Of a stretch of DNA of 64,000 nucleotides, positions 9,415-17,802 are shown piece after piece. Source of the DNA: Pseudoxanthomonas sp. PXM02 (lineage in GTDB: Bacteria > Pseudomonadota > Gammaproteobacteria > Xanthomonadales > Xanthomonadaceae). The DNA is taken from contig NZ_JACVAK010000003.1 of NCBI RefSeq assembly GCF_014851805.1, positions 457,501 through 521,500 of the forward strand, in the 5' to 3' direction. The position numbers and the translations under genes were made by a program. Each line of letters opens with the position of its first letter. The stretch's first letter is position 1. A model generated the notes under the pieces. It did not search any database, was not told the origin of the DNA, and was given only the letters and a program-made list of their open reading frames with translations.

Positions 9415-9589
9415 GCGGCACCCCCCCCATAGACCACGTGCCCGCACCGGGCGGGCACTGGGCGCGAGTCTAAGTGACATCGGGAGGAACGCGAGGCCGT
9501 GCCGACCAACGGTGGCAACGGTAATGGGCTTTACCGAAGGGGTCGTGCACGCGGCCATCGGGCACGACCTGCCGGCGTTGGACGTGTGG

Positions 9590-10648
9590 CTACAGACCCT
9601 GGAATACGAACGGCGCCGCAGCCCTGAAATCCTTCACCGCGTTGCCGGCGAACACATTGCGCTGGTCCGCACCGAGGTCGAGCTTCAGCACCTTGCCGGA
9701 CTCCTTCGAGAAGTCGACATCCTTCAGGTCGACCCAGAAGGTGTTCGGCGTCAGCGCGGACTCGAAGAAGTACAGCTTGCGCTTGTGGTCGGCGACGGTG
9801 CGCCAGCGGGTCGACGAGATGTTCGGCTCTTCCGGCGTGTTGATGCCGAACGGCACGGACGCATTGCGGATCACACTGAAAACGCTGGCCAACGCCTTCA
9901 CCGGGTCTTCGGCCTTCGGGATCGCGTTGACGTAGAACGAAGCGCGCGCGAAGCGATCCGAGGCGCGGTTGGTGCCCGGCAGCATCACCGTGCCGCCGAT
10001 CTGCTTCCAGTACGCGTTGAGCGCGAGTTGCTGGTCGAACACCGGCGAATTGGTCATCACCTGGTACGCGCGGTCGTGGTGGATCACCTGCTTGCCGTCG
10101 ATGTATTCGATGATCGCGCTGTCGCCGCTGGCGTCGGACAGCGACAGGTGCAGGGTGGTCAGCCGGTCCTCGCCGGGCACCTTGTCGGTGACCACGGTGA
10201 AAGGCTGCTTGCCCAGCGCGTCGACCGCTTCCTTGACGCTGCCGTAGTTGTCCAGCGCGTACTGCGCCCACGCGGCGATGCTCAACCCCGGACCGCGGCC
10301 GTCGTAGGCGGGGTATTCGGATTCGACCAGCCACAGCACGTTGGCGACCAGCCCGGCCTCGTTCATGCCGTCGGTGGTGGAGATGTCGTAGCCGGTGGCG
10401 ATGACGCTGCCGTACTTCGATGTCCACTTGACCGAGTTCGGCCCGGCCTGCCCGCTGCGCGCCATGCCGCGCGGGAAGATCCACAGGTTGGTCGCCACGT
10501 CGTTCTTCCAGTCCATCGAACGGGCGGTGATGACGTCGTCGTTGGCGCCCAAGTAGACCACGCGGGTACAGGCATCGACGGGGAGGGCGGCGAAAGACGA
10601 CAACAGGGTGAGGGCGAACGCGAACGGCACTGCGAAGCGACGATCCAT
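9590..10648 (-). CDS. Linear amide C-N hydrolase (choloylglycine hydrolase / penicillin V acylase family)
   Basis: 352 residues of the Ntn-hydrolase family that includes bile salt hydrolase and penicillin V acylase. A signal peptide ends in PVDA and leaves C27 as the new N-terminal residue, exactly the nucleophile needed for this fold. RSMDW follows shortly after, and GMNEAGLVANVLWL is the conserved segment around the substrate pocket. Periplasmic members in gram-negatives hydrolyse penicillin V or N-acyl-homoserine lactones, so quorum quenching is possible but not shown. GGAG precedes the ATG at 10648. It is divergent from the I78-type lipoprotein gene. Confidence 0.92.
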   Translation of the reverse strand: MDRRFAVPFAFALTLLSSFAALPVDACTRVVYLGANDDVITARSMDWKNDVATNLWIFPRGMARSGQAGPNSVKWTSKYGSVIATGYDISTTDGMNEAGLVANVLWLVESEYPAYDGRGPGLSIAAWAQYALDNYGSVKEAVDALGKQPFTVVTDKVPGEDRLTTLHLSLSDASGDSAIIEYIDGKQVIHHDRAYQVMTNSPVFDQQLALNAYWKQIGGTVMLPGTNRASDRFARASFYVNAIPKAEDPVKALASVFSVIRNASVPFGINTPEEPNISSTRWRTVADHKRKLYFFESALTPNTFWVDLKDVDFSKESGKVLKLDLGADQRNVFAGNAVKDFRAAAPFVFQGL

Positions 10649-10750
10649 GACGATCTCCAGCGACGGGGTGGCGTACCGGCGCGCGCTGCACCGGCGAGTG
10701 TGCTAAACAGCGGTGCACCTGCAGGGCTGTCTGCAGACGGAGATACTGCC

Positions 10751-11068
10751 ATGGCCTTTCCCCGCTCGTTCCGCCGTTCGTCTTTCCGTTGCGTCGGCGT
10801 GGCCGTCGCCGTGCTGGCACTGTCGGCCTGCGTCAGCACGCCGGGTCCGCAGGTCGCCGGCGGCGGCACGTGCAGCGACGCGTCACTGGGCTGGGCCGTC
10901 GGACAGCCGGCGGATGAAGCCACGCTCAAGCGCCTGTCGAGCGAAAGCGGCGCCGGCCTGGTCAATCCGATCGGTCCCACCACCGTGGTGAAGCACGACG
11001 CACGCAACGACCGCCTGCGCGTCTACATCGACACGCAGAACCGCATCACGGCCGCCCGCTGCGAATAA
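10751..11068 (+). CDS. I78-family peptidase inhibitor-like lipoprotein
   Basis: 105 residues. The start at ATG 10751 gives a basic N-terminus, a hydrophobic core and the lipobox L-S-A-C with C27 as the lipidated residue. The mature part matches the I78 inhibitor pattern: a cysteine (C41), GWAVGQPADEATLKRL, then a conserved strand DRLRVYIDTQNRITAARC with the final cysteine able to pair with the first. Members inhibit serine peptidases. The canonical reactive segment around VNPIGPTTVV is divergent (no PG), so inhibitory activity is uncertain. The gene ends 20 bases before purU. Confidence 0.85.
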   Translation: MAFPRSFRRSSFRCVGVAVAVLALSACVSTPGPQVAGGGTCSDASLGWAVGQPADEATLKRLSSESGAGLVNPIGPTTVVKHDARNDRLRVYIDTQNRITAARCE

Positions 11069-11088
11069 CCTCCCCGACCGACCCCCGA

Positions 11089-11940
11089 ATGCGCCACGAC
11101 CACATCCTCACCCTCTCCTGCCCCGACACCACGGGCATCGTCTACCGCGTCACCGGCCTGCTGTACGAGTCCGGCTGCAACATCCTCGATGCCCAGCAGT
11201 TCGGCGACGACGAATCGGGCCGTTTTTTCCTGCGCGTGCACTTCGATGTGCCCGGCGCGGCCGAGATCGACGTGCTGCAGGAAGGCTTCGCCTCGCTCGC
11301 GGAAGTCTTCAACATGGACTGGCAGATCCACGACGCCCGTCGCAAGGCGCGCCTGATGGTGCTGGTCAGCAAGCAGGGTCACTGCCTCAACGACCTGCTG
11401 TTCCGCGTGCACAGCCGGCAGCTGCCGGTGGAGATCGCCTGCATCGCCTCCAACCATGCCGACTTCGCGCCGCTGGCGCAGTCCTACGGCGTGGCCTTCC
11501 ACCACCTGCCGGTATCGGCGAACAACCGGACCGAGCAGGAACGGCACATCGTCGACCTCGTCGAGCGCGAGAACATCGACCTGGTGGTGCTGGCACGCTA
11601 CATGCAGATCCTGTCGCCCGAGCTGTGCGACGCCCTGGCCGGGCGTGCCATCAACATCCACCACAGCTTCCTGCCCAGCTTCAAGGGCGCCAAGCCGTAC
11701 CACCAGGCGCACCAGCGCGGGGTCAAGATCATCGGCGCCACCGCGCACTACGTGACGCGCGACCTGGACGAAGGCCCGATCATCGAGCAGGACGTCGCCC
11801 GCGTGGACCACGCGATGACGCCGAAGGAACTGGTGCGCATGGGCAGCGACATCGAATCGCTGGTGCTGGCGCGCGCCGTGCGCCGCCATGTCGAACACCG
11901 CATCCTGTTGAACGGACACCGGACGGTGGTGTTCCGCTGA
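11089..11940 (+). CDS. purU: Formyltetrahydrofolate deformylase PurU
   Basis: 283 residues, the standard PurU length. It hydrolyses 10-formyl-tetrahydrofolate to formate and tetrahydrofolate, balancing one-carbon pools and feeding PurT. An N-terminal ACT domain (about 4-80, LTLSCPDTTGIVYRVTGLL) is followed by a formyltransferase domain (about 88-283). The catalytic set is visible as N189 and H191 in INIHHSFLPSF, then the TAHYVTRDLDEGPII segment at 218-232 with H220 and D227. The lack of a strong Shine-Dalgarno before the ATG at 11089 and the 20-base spacing suggest cotranscription with the upstream lipoprotein gene. A family A repeat follows the stop. Confidence 0.95.
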   Translation: MRHDHILTLSCPDTTGIVYRVTGLLYESGCNILDAQQFGDDESGRFFLRVHFDVPGAAEIDVLQEGFASLAEVFNMDWQIHDARRKARLMVLVSKQGHCLNDLLFRVHSRQLPVEIACIASNHADFAPLAQSYGVAFHHLPVSANNRTEQERHIVDLVERENIDLVVLARYMQILSPELCDALAGRAINIHHSFLPSFKGAKPYHQAHQRGVKIIGATAHYVTRDLDEGPIIEQDVARVDHAMTPKELVRMGSDIESLVLARAVRRHVEHRILLNGHRTVVFR

Positions 11941-11965
11941 TCCTTACAGGAATGGGGAGAACAGG

Positions 11966-12037
11966 TGTGGGAGCGACGTAAGTCGCGAGCTCTTCCTCCG
12001 GTGACAGCAGAAGCTCGCGACTTACGTCGCTCCCACA
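11966..12037. repeat. Paired REP-like palindromic element, family A
   Basis: Two facing copies of GGGAGCGACGTAAGTCGC separated by about 25 bases, between the convergent ends of purU and the APC transporter gene. The inner bases next to each unit (GAGCTC and its surroundings) extend the pairing, so the whole element can fold as one long hairpin. Confidence 0.9.
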
Positions 12038-12063
12038 ACCAGCCATCCCACCTCGTCTGGAAC

Positions 12064-13401
12064 TCAGCCTCCGGCCCGCCGCCGAAGCCCGACCAGCACC
12101 GCATACACCACCGCCAGCACCACCACGGCCACGCCGATCGCGGTCCATTCGCGTGCACTCAGCGTGGTGAGGATGGCGAGCATGCCGACGACGGCCAGGC
12201 CCGGCACCAGCGGACCGCCGCGCAGCACGAACGGCGTACCGCGCTCGCGCAGATCGGTCCGTTGCGCACGCCACGCGGCGATGCAGACCATCACGTAGAC
12301 CAGGCAGACGGCGCCGCCGGAGATCAGCACCAGCGCTTCGAAGTTGCCCAGCACCGCCAGCACGCAGGCGATGCCGGCATGCGCGGCCAGGGCCAGCAGC
12401 GGCACGCGGTGGCGTGCGCTCACGCGACCGAAGGCCTGCGGCAGGTAGCCGTCGCGACCCAGCGCGAACAACAGTCGCGACGAGCCCAGCAGGTTGCCCA
12501 GCAGGAAGCCCGCCATCGATAGGCAGGCCGTGACCAGCAATGCGATGCGCGCTGGATCCCACAGCCGGCCCGCGGCCTCGGCGATCGGCACGCTGCTGCT
12601 CGCCAGCGCCGGACCGAGCACGCCCTGGCAGACGATCTGAAGGCCCAGGTACAGCAGCACCACCAGCAGGATCGCGCTCAATGCCGCGCGCGGCACGCTG
12701 CGCGACGGATCACGCACTTCGCCGCCGGGAATCAACGCCGTCTCCACGCCGGAGTAGGCGAATACCACCATCACCATCGCCGCACCCAGCGCGGTCCACG
12801 ACGGCACGTCGGCGAAGGCGAAGCTGATCTGCGTGGCGTCGACGAACGCCAGCCCCACGACCACCAGCAGGAACAGCGGCACCAGTTTCAGCGTGGCCAG
12901 CGTCATCACCGCGCGCGCGCCCAGCTTCACCCCGAACGCGTTGAGCGCATAGATGGCGGCGTACACGCCCAGCAGCAGCAACGCGCGTGGCAGCGGCGCA
13001 TCGAAGACCGGCCACAGACTGGCGGCCTGCAGCGACAGCGCGGCAGCGACGCCTGCACTGGAGGCCACGTTGCAGATCCACATCAGCGCACCGGCCAGGA
13101 AGCCCGGCAACGTACCGAACACGGCACTGACATAGGTGTAAGGCCCGCCCGTGGCGGACGCACGGCTGCCGATCGCGGCGAAACACAAGGCCACCGGCAC
13201 CATCACCAGCGCACCGGCCAGCAGCGCCAGCGGCGCGGCGGCACCGACCTGTGACGACAGCGCCGCCGGCATCTTGAAGATGCCGCCGCCAACGATGATG
13301 TTGATGACGGCTGCGGCCAGCGCCAGGCTGCCCACGGCACGCAGCAACGCGGCGTCGCCCTGCAGCGGACGGGAGGAAGCAGGATCGGCGTCGCGGGTCA
13401 T
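12064..13401 (-). CDS. APC-family amino acid permease
   Basis: 445 residues with about twelve hydrophobic segments, the normal architecture of amino acid-polyamine-organocation transporters in the inner membrane. Segment 1 contains AAVINIIVGGGIFKMPAAL, the unwound G-rich motif that binds the substrate backbone. VFAYSGVETALIPGGEVRDPSRSVPRA near residues 220-245 is the conserved TM6-TM7 signature. The family imports amino acids or exchanges them for products; the substrate is not readable. The ATG at 13401 gives a short cytoplasmic tail before TM1. It diverges from an M20 amidohydrolase gene, so peptide or amide degradation products are conceivable cargo. Confidence 0.9.
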   Translation of the reverse strand: MTRDADPASSRPLQGDAALLRAVGSLALAAAVINIIVGGGIFKMPAALSSQVGAAAPLALLAGALVMVPVALCFAAIGSRASATGGPYTYVSAVFGTLPGFLAGALMWICNVASSAGVAAALSLQAASLWPVFDAPLPRALLLLGVYAAIYALNAFGVKLGARAVMTLATLKLVPLFLLVVVGLAFVDATQISFAFADVPSWTALGAAMVMVVFAYSGVETALIPGGEVRDPSRSVPRAALSAILLVVLLYLGLQIVCQGVLGPALASSSVPIAEAAGRLWDPARIALLVTACLSMAGFLLGNLLGSSRLLFALGRDGYLPQAFGRVSARHRVPLLALAAHAGIACVLAVLGNFEALVLISGGAVCLVYVMVCIAAWRAQRTDLRERGTPFVLRGGPLVPGLAVVGMLAILTTLSAREWTAIGVAVVVLAVVYAVLVGLRRRAGG

Positions 13402-13552
13402 GGGCGTGCAGGGCTCTTCAGTGGCCTGCGAGCCTGACACGCACGCGGATCGAATGCGAGCCGCGTGCAGGCATGCACTCATGGTGATTCGCCATTGGAC
13501 GCGCGCGCCGCACGGGCTAGCATCGTGCTCCCCGCCCGTCCCGGATGCCGCC

Positions 13553-14857
13553 ATGCTTCGCGCCCACCGCCTGTTCGCCGCCCTGCTCGTCGCCACCGCC
13601 TCGCTGGCCGGCACGGACGCGCGGGCGCAGGACACCGCCTTCACCGCGCTGGAGCAGGCGCAACCGAAGCTCGTGCAATGGCGCCGCGACATCCACCAGC
13701 ATCCCGAACTCGGCGAGCAGGAAACGCGCACCGCGAAGCTCGTCGCCGACCATCTGCGCGCACTCGGCCTGAGCGTGCGCATCGGCGTCGGCAAGACGGG
13801 CGTGGTCGCCGTGTTGAAGGGCGCCAAGCCCGGCCCGCGCATCGCGCTGCGCGCCGACATGGATGCGCTGCCCGTCACCGAGCAGACCGACCTGCCGTTC
13901 GCCTCGAAAGTGAAGGCCGAGTATCGCGGCCAGCCGGTCGGCGTGATGCATGCCTGCGGCCATGACGCGCATGTCGCCATCCTGATGGGCGTGGCGCAGG
14001 CGCTGGTCGCCGCGAAGGACGAACTGCCAGGCGAGGTGATGTTCGTGTTCCAGCCCGCGGAAGAAGGTCCGCCGGTGGCCGGTGAGGTGTTCGGCGCGGC
14101 GCTGATGCTGCAGGAAGGCGTGTTCAAGGACTTCAAGCCGGACGCCGTGTTCGGACTGCACGTCTGGGCCGGACTGCCGGTCGGCAGCGTGGGCTATCGC
14201 AGCGGACCGCTGATGGCGGCGGCGGACGAGTGGTCGCTCGTGGTGAAGGGCAAGCAGACGCATGGCTCGCGCCCGTGGGACGGCGTGGATCCGATCACCT
14301 TGGGCGCACAGATCCTGCTGGGCACGCAGAGCATGATCGCGCGCCAGGTCAACATCGCCACCAGTCCGGTGGTGCTGACCGCCGGCCAGTTCCAGGCCGG
14401 TGTGCGCTTCAACATCATTCCCGACGAAGCGAAGCTGGTCGGCACGCTGCGCACCTTCGATCCCGCCGTGCGCGAGGACGTCATCACCCGCTTCCGCCGC
14501 ATTGCGACCGACTACGCCCACGCCAGCGAGGGCACGGCAGAACTGCAGGTGGTCAACAACGCCCCCGCCACGATCAACCAGCCCGCGCTGACCCAACGCG
14601 TGCGGCCATCGCTGGAAAAGGCGGTCGGTGCGGCCAACGTGCAGGAGATGCCGCTGGTGACGGTGGCGGAGGATTTCTCCCAGTTCGCCAACACCGTGCC
14701 CGGCTTCTACTTCTTCGTCGGCTCCACCGCGAAGGGCATCGATCCGGCCACCGCGCCGATCAACCACTCGCCGCAGTTCCTGCTCGACGAACAGGCACTG
14801 GAGACCGGCAGCAAGGCGATGCTTCAGGTGGCATGGGATTACCTGCACACGCCTTGA
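13553..14857 (+). CDS. Secreted M20D amidohydrolase, copy 1
   Basis: 434 residues of the M20D amidohydrolase group (hippurate hydrolase, IAA-amino acid hydrolase, N-acyl-amino-acid amidohydrolase), which release a carboxylate from an N-acyl amino acid. The signal peptide (LFAALLVATASLAGTDARA) places it in the periplasm. The di-metal site is visible in HACGHDAH (133-140), QPAEEG (168-173), the histidine of GLHVWAG and the late NHSPQF. THGSRPWDGVDP is the dimerisation/lid segment with the conserved histidine. A close paralogue lies at 15933-17264, with only a TSUP transporter gene between. A family A repeat follows the stop. Confidence 0.92.
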   Translation: MLRAHRLFAALLVATASLAGTDARAQDTAFTALEQAQPKLVQWRRDIHQHPELGEQETRTAKLVADHLRALGLSVRIGVGKTGVVAVLKGAKPGPRIALRADMDALPVTEQTDLPFASKVKAEYRGQPVGVMHACGHDAHVAILMGVAQALVAAKDELPGEVMFVFQPAEEGPPVAGEVFGAALMLQEGVFKDFKPDAVFGLHVWAGLPVGSVGYRSGPLMAAADEWSLVVKGKQTHGSRPWDGVDPITLGAQILLGTQSMIARQVNIATSPVVLTAGQFQAGVRFNIIPDEAKLVGTLRTFDPAVREDVITRFRRIATDYAHASEGTAELQVVNNAPATINQPALTQRVRPSLEKAVGAANVQEMPLVTVAEDFSQFANTVPGFYFFVGSTAKGIDPATAPINHSPQFLLDEQALETGSKAMLQVAWDYLHTP

Positions 14858-14868
14858 GGGAGAATGAT

Positions 14869-14941
14869 TGTGGGAGCGACGTAAGTCGCGATGCTCTTCG
14901 TCGGGCCATCCGAAAAGCTCGCGACTTACGTCGCTCCCACA
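14869..14941. repeat. Paired REP-like palindromic element, family A
   Basis: Facing copies of the GGGAGCGACGTAAGTCGC unit with a spacer of about 27 bases, between the convergent M20 (copy 1) and TSUP genes, directly after the M20 stop. Confidence 0.9.
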
Positions 14942-14954
14942 ACTGCCGGCCGGC

Positions 14955-15743
14955 TCAGAACGACGCCACCCACACCCGCAACGGATGCTGCGGATCCGCC
15001 AGCAGGCGGATCGCCAGCGCGATCGACACGGTCACCAACAGCGGCTTGATGATGCGTGCGCCCTGCTTCATCGCGAAACGTGAGCCGAGCTGCGCACCGA
15101 GGAACTGGCCCGCGCCCATCAGCAGGCCCACCTTCCACAGCACCGAGCCGTGCAGCAGGAACACCACGAACGCGCCGAGGTTGGAGCCGAAGTTGAGGAA
15201 CTTGGTATGCGCGGTGGCCTTGAGGATGCCGAAGCCCGCCAGCGCCACGAACCCCAGCATCAGGAACGAGCCGGTGCCCGGTCCGAACACGCCGTCGTAG
15301 AAGCCGATCACCGGCACGAAGGTCAGCGCGAACACCTGCGGGCGCATGCGCTGATGGCGGTCGACATGGCCGATGTCCGGCTTCAATCCGAAGTAGATGG
15401 CGATGCCGACCAGCAGGAACGGCAGCGCCCACTTCAACCATTCGACCGGAATCACCGTCGCCAGCAGCGCGCCGCCGACCGCGCCGAGCGCGGCGGTCAG
15501 CACCATCGGCAACTGGCCCTTGAGATCAACGTGGCCGTGCCGCGCATACGCCCAGCTGGCGGAGCCCGAGCCGAACAGCGACTGCAGCTTGTTGGTGCCC
15601 AATACCTGCAGCGGTGGAATGCCGGCCAGCAGCATCGCGGGAATGGTGACCATGCCACCGCCACCAGCGATCGCATCGATGAAGCCGGCCAGCATGGCGG
15701 CAAGGAACAGCAGCAGGAGCACCTGCAGGGCGAGGTCGGGCAT
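14955..15743 (-). CDS. TSUP-family transporter (TauE/SafE, YfcA-like)
   Basis: 262 residues with seven to eight hydrophobic segments. The conserved N-terminal repeat FIDAIAGGGGMVTIPAMLLAG and the second-half counterpart GFYDGVFGPGTGSFLMLGFV are the signature of the TauE/SafE family, inner-membrane exporters of sulfite, sulfoacetate or other small organosulfur and carboxylate anions. GTNKLQSLFGSGSA following the first repeat is typical of the YfcA branch. It lies between the two M20 amidohydrolase genes but on the opposite strand, so it is not in their transcription unit. Substrate unknown. Confidence 0.9.
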   Translation of the reverse strand: MPDLALQVLLLLFLAAMLAGFIDAIAGGGGMVTIPAMLLAGIPPLQVLGTNKLQSLFGSGSASWAYARHGHVDLKGQLPMVLTAALGAVGGALLATVIPVEWLKWALPFLLVGIAIYFGLKPDIGHVDRHQRMRPQVFALTFVPVIGFYDGVFGPGTGSFLMLGFVALAGFGILKATAHTKFLNFGSNLGAFVVFLLHGSVLWKVGLLMGAGQFLGAQLGSRFAMKQGARIIKPLLVTVSIALAIRLLADPQHPLRVWVASF

Positions 15744-15816
15744 GGGGGTTCCGGACGGGAGTCGGTGCGTTTCCGCACCTGTGACGCCCGCCTATTCTAG
15801 AAGCCGTGGTGCGGCT

Positions 15817-15884
15817 GTAGGAGGGGCTTCAGCCCCGACGCTGTCTGCGATGGCATCCGGTCGTGGCTGAAGCCCCTCCTACAA
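15817..15884. repeat. Paired palindromic repeat GTAGGAGGGGCTTCAGCC, family B
   Basis: GTAGGAGGGGCTTCAGCCCC on the left faces GGCTGAAGCCCCTCCTAC on the right, about 25 bases apart. It is a second repeat family, similar to those scattered through Xanthomonadaceae genomes. It sits in the divergent promoter region of the TSUP and second M20 genes and ends about 48 bases before the M20 start codon. Confidence 0.88.
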
Positions 15885-15932
15885 CACCCCATCATTGCGG
15901 TTAGCATCGCCGTATCCCGTCCGGAGTCCGAC

Positions 15933-17264
15933 ATGATGCGCCATGCACGACCGCTGATCGTTTCCCTGCTCGCCGCCACGCTGTGCACGGCGCTTCCCGT
16001 CGCGGCGCAGGATGCCGCCACGCAGCGTCCCGAAGTCGCCGCCGCCGGCAAGGCCCTGCAACAGCAGGTGGTCGATTGGCGCCGGCATTTCCACCAGCAC
16101 CCGGAGCTGTCCAATCGCGAAGAGCAGACGGCCAAGCGCGTGGCCGACGAGCTGCGCAAACTGGGCCTGCAACCGCGCACCGGCATCGCGCACCACGGCG
16201 TCACCGCGGTGATCAAGGGCGGCAGACCCGGTCCGCGCATCGCGCTGCGTGCCGACATGGATGCGCTGCCGGTGACCGAACGCAACAGCCTGCCATTCGC
16301 GTCAAAGGCAACGGCGACCTATCGCGGCGAGACCGTCGGCGTCATGCACGCCTGCGGCCATGACGCGCATACCGGCATCCTGCTGGGCGTGGCGAAGGCG
16401 CTGGTCGGCATGAAGGACACGCTGGCGGGCGAGGTGCTGCTGGTGTTCCAGCCGGCCGAGGAAGGCGCGCCCGCGGGCGAGGAAGGCGGCGCGGAGTTCA
16501 TGCTGAAGGAAGGCGTGTTCAAGGAGTTCAAGCCCGAAGCGGTGTTCGGCCTGCACGTGTTCTCGTCGATTCCGGCCGGCCAGATCGGCGTGCGCCAGGG
16601 ACCGCTGATGGCGGCATCGGACAGCTTCACGCTGAAGGTCATCGGCCGGCAGACGCACGGCTCGCGGCCGTGGGGCGGCATCGATCCGATCGTGGCGATG
16701 GCCGACATCATCGGCACCACCCAGACGATTGTCAGCCGCCGCACCGACATCTCGAAACTGCCGGCGGTGGTCAGCTTCGGCGCCATCAAGGGCGGCATCC
16801 GCTACAACATCATCCCCGATGATGTGGAAGTGGTCGGCACCATCCGCACGTTCGACGACGGCATGCGTCAGAAGATCTTCGCCGACCTGAAGAACGTGGC
16901 CACAAATGTGGCCGCCGCGCATGGCGCGAAGGTGGAAGCCAGCGTGCCCGACAACGACGGCAACCCGGTCACCGTCAACAACCCGGAGCTCACCGCCCGC
17001 ATGCTCCCCAGCCTGCAGGCGGTGGTCGGTGCGGACAACGTGATCACCCCGTCGCTGCAGATGGGCGCCGAAGACTTCTCGTTCTACGCGCGCGAAGTGC
17101 CGTCGATGTTCTTCTTCGTCGGCAGCACCGCCAAGGGCATCGATCCCGTCACCGCCCCCAGCAACCACTCCCCGGAGTTCATGCTGGACGAAGCCTCGCT
17201 TGATGTCGGCCTGCGCGCACTGCTGCAGGTGACGCTGGATTATCTGGAGAAGCCGAAGGGCTGA
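15933..17264 (+). CDS. Secreted M20D amidohydrolase, copy 2
   Basis: 443 residues, a paralogue of the 13553-14857 gene with the same order of motifs: signal peptide (IVSLLAATLCTALPVAA), HQHPELS, ALRADMDALPVTE, HACGHDAH, QPAEEGAP, FGLHVFSS, THGSRPWGGIDP, MGAEDFSFYA and NHSPEF. The metal-binding and lid residues are all present. It has an extra EEGG insertion after QPAEEGAPAG compared with copy 1, and the pocket-lining segments differ, so the two probably act on different N-acyl substrates in the periplasm. Two ATG codons (15933 and 15936) are possible. A stable hairpin follows the stop. Confidence 0.92.
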   Translation: MMRHARPLIVSLLAATLCTALPVAAQDAATQRPEVAAAGKALQQQVVDWRRHFHQHPELSNREEQTAKRVADELRKLGLQPRTGIAHHGVTAVIKGGRPGPRIALRADMDALPVTERNSLPFASKATATYRGETVGVMHACGHDAHTGILLGVAKALVGMKDTLAGEVLLVFQPAEEGAPAGEEGGAEFMLKEGVFKEFKPEAVFGLHVFSSIPAGQIGVRQGPLMAASDSFTLKVIGRQTHGSRPWGGIDPIVAMADIIGTTQTIVSRRTDISKLPAVVSFGAIKGGIRYNIIPDDVEVVGTIRTFDDGMRQKIFADLKNVATNVAAAHGAKVEASVPDNDGNPVTVNNPELTARMLPSLQAVVGADNVITPSLQMGAEDFSFYAREVPSMFFFVGSTAKGIDPVTAPSNHSPEFMLDEASLDVGLRALLQVTLDYLEKPKG

Positions 17265-17276
17265 GTATCTGCGGCA

Positions 17277-17309
17277 TCTCCTTCTCTCCGCTTTGCAGGG
17301 AGAAGGAGA
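17277..17309 (+). terminator. Stem-loop between convergent M20 and YchJ-like genes
   Basis: TCTCCTTCTCTCC and GGGAGAAGGAGA pair across an eight-base loop. It lies between the stops of two convergent genes and could end transcription from both sides; there is no long T-run. Confidence 0.55.
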
Positions 17310-17315
17310 CAGGCT

Positions 17316-17699
17316 TCAGCGGTGCTCGCCATCCACGTACAGCCACCGTCCGTCGAGGCGGACGAAGCGGCTGTGTTCCTGCATCCGCACCGCGCTGCCG
17401 CCGCCGATGCGGTAGCGGGCAACGAACGCGACCTCGGCGGTGTCCGGACCGGTGATGCGGTGCGACTTCACGGTCAGCCCCAGCCACACGGTCTTCGGCG
17501 CACCCGGCGCGTCCAGGCCCAGCTCGGCCGGGCGCGTATCGGGATGCCAGGTGATGCGCAGGTAGTCGGCATCGCCGACCACGAAGGCGCTGTAGCGCGA
17601 GCGCATCAGCGCCTCGGCATCCGGCGCGGCTTCACCGGCGTGGTAGCGGCCGCAGCAGGCGGCGTAGTCGCGCTGGGTGCCGCAGGGGCAGAGGGTCAT
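17316..17699 (-). CDS. YchJ-family (UPF0225) SEC-C motif protein
   Basis: 127 residues. The N-terminus [17 protein letters not shown] is a SEC-C-like zinc motif, and [24 protein letters not shown] is the diagnostic YchJ block. The rest is an NTF2-like fold ending [19 protein letters not shown]. The family is conserved in proteobacteria but has no settled function; the SEC-C motif suggests metal binding and perhaps interaction with ribosomes or other proteins. The ATG at 17699 leaves only a repeat between it and folE upstream on the same strand. Confidence 0.93.
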   Translation of the reverse strand: MTLCPCGTQRDYAACCGRYHAGEAAPDAEALMRSRYSAFVVGDADYLRITWHPDTRPAELGLDAPGAPKTVWLGLTVKSHRITGPDTAEVAFVARYRIGGGSAVRMQEHSRFVRLDGRWLYVDGEHR

Positions 17700-17713
17700 G
17701 CCTGGATGCCTCC

Positions 17714-17779
17714 TGTGGGAGCGACGTAAGTCGCGATCGGCCTCCGCGGTGCGTCATCGCGACTTGCGTCGCTCCCACA
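17714..17779. repeat. Paired REP-like palindromic element, family A (variant)
   Basis: Left unit GGGAGCGACGTAAGTCGC, right unit GCGACTTGCGTCGCTCCC with one change in the centre (TTGC instead of TTAC). It sits between two genes on the same strand, folE and the ychJ-like gene. Confidence 0.88.
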
Positions 17780-17802
17780 CCTGCACCTGACATCGGCGTG
17801 CG

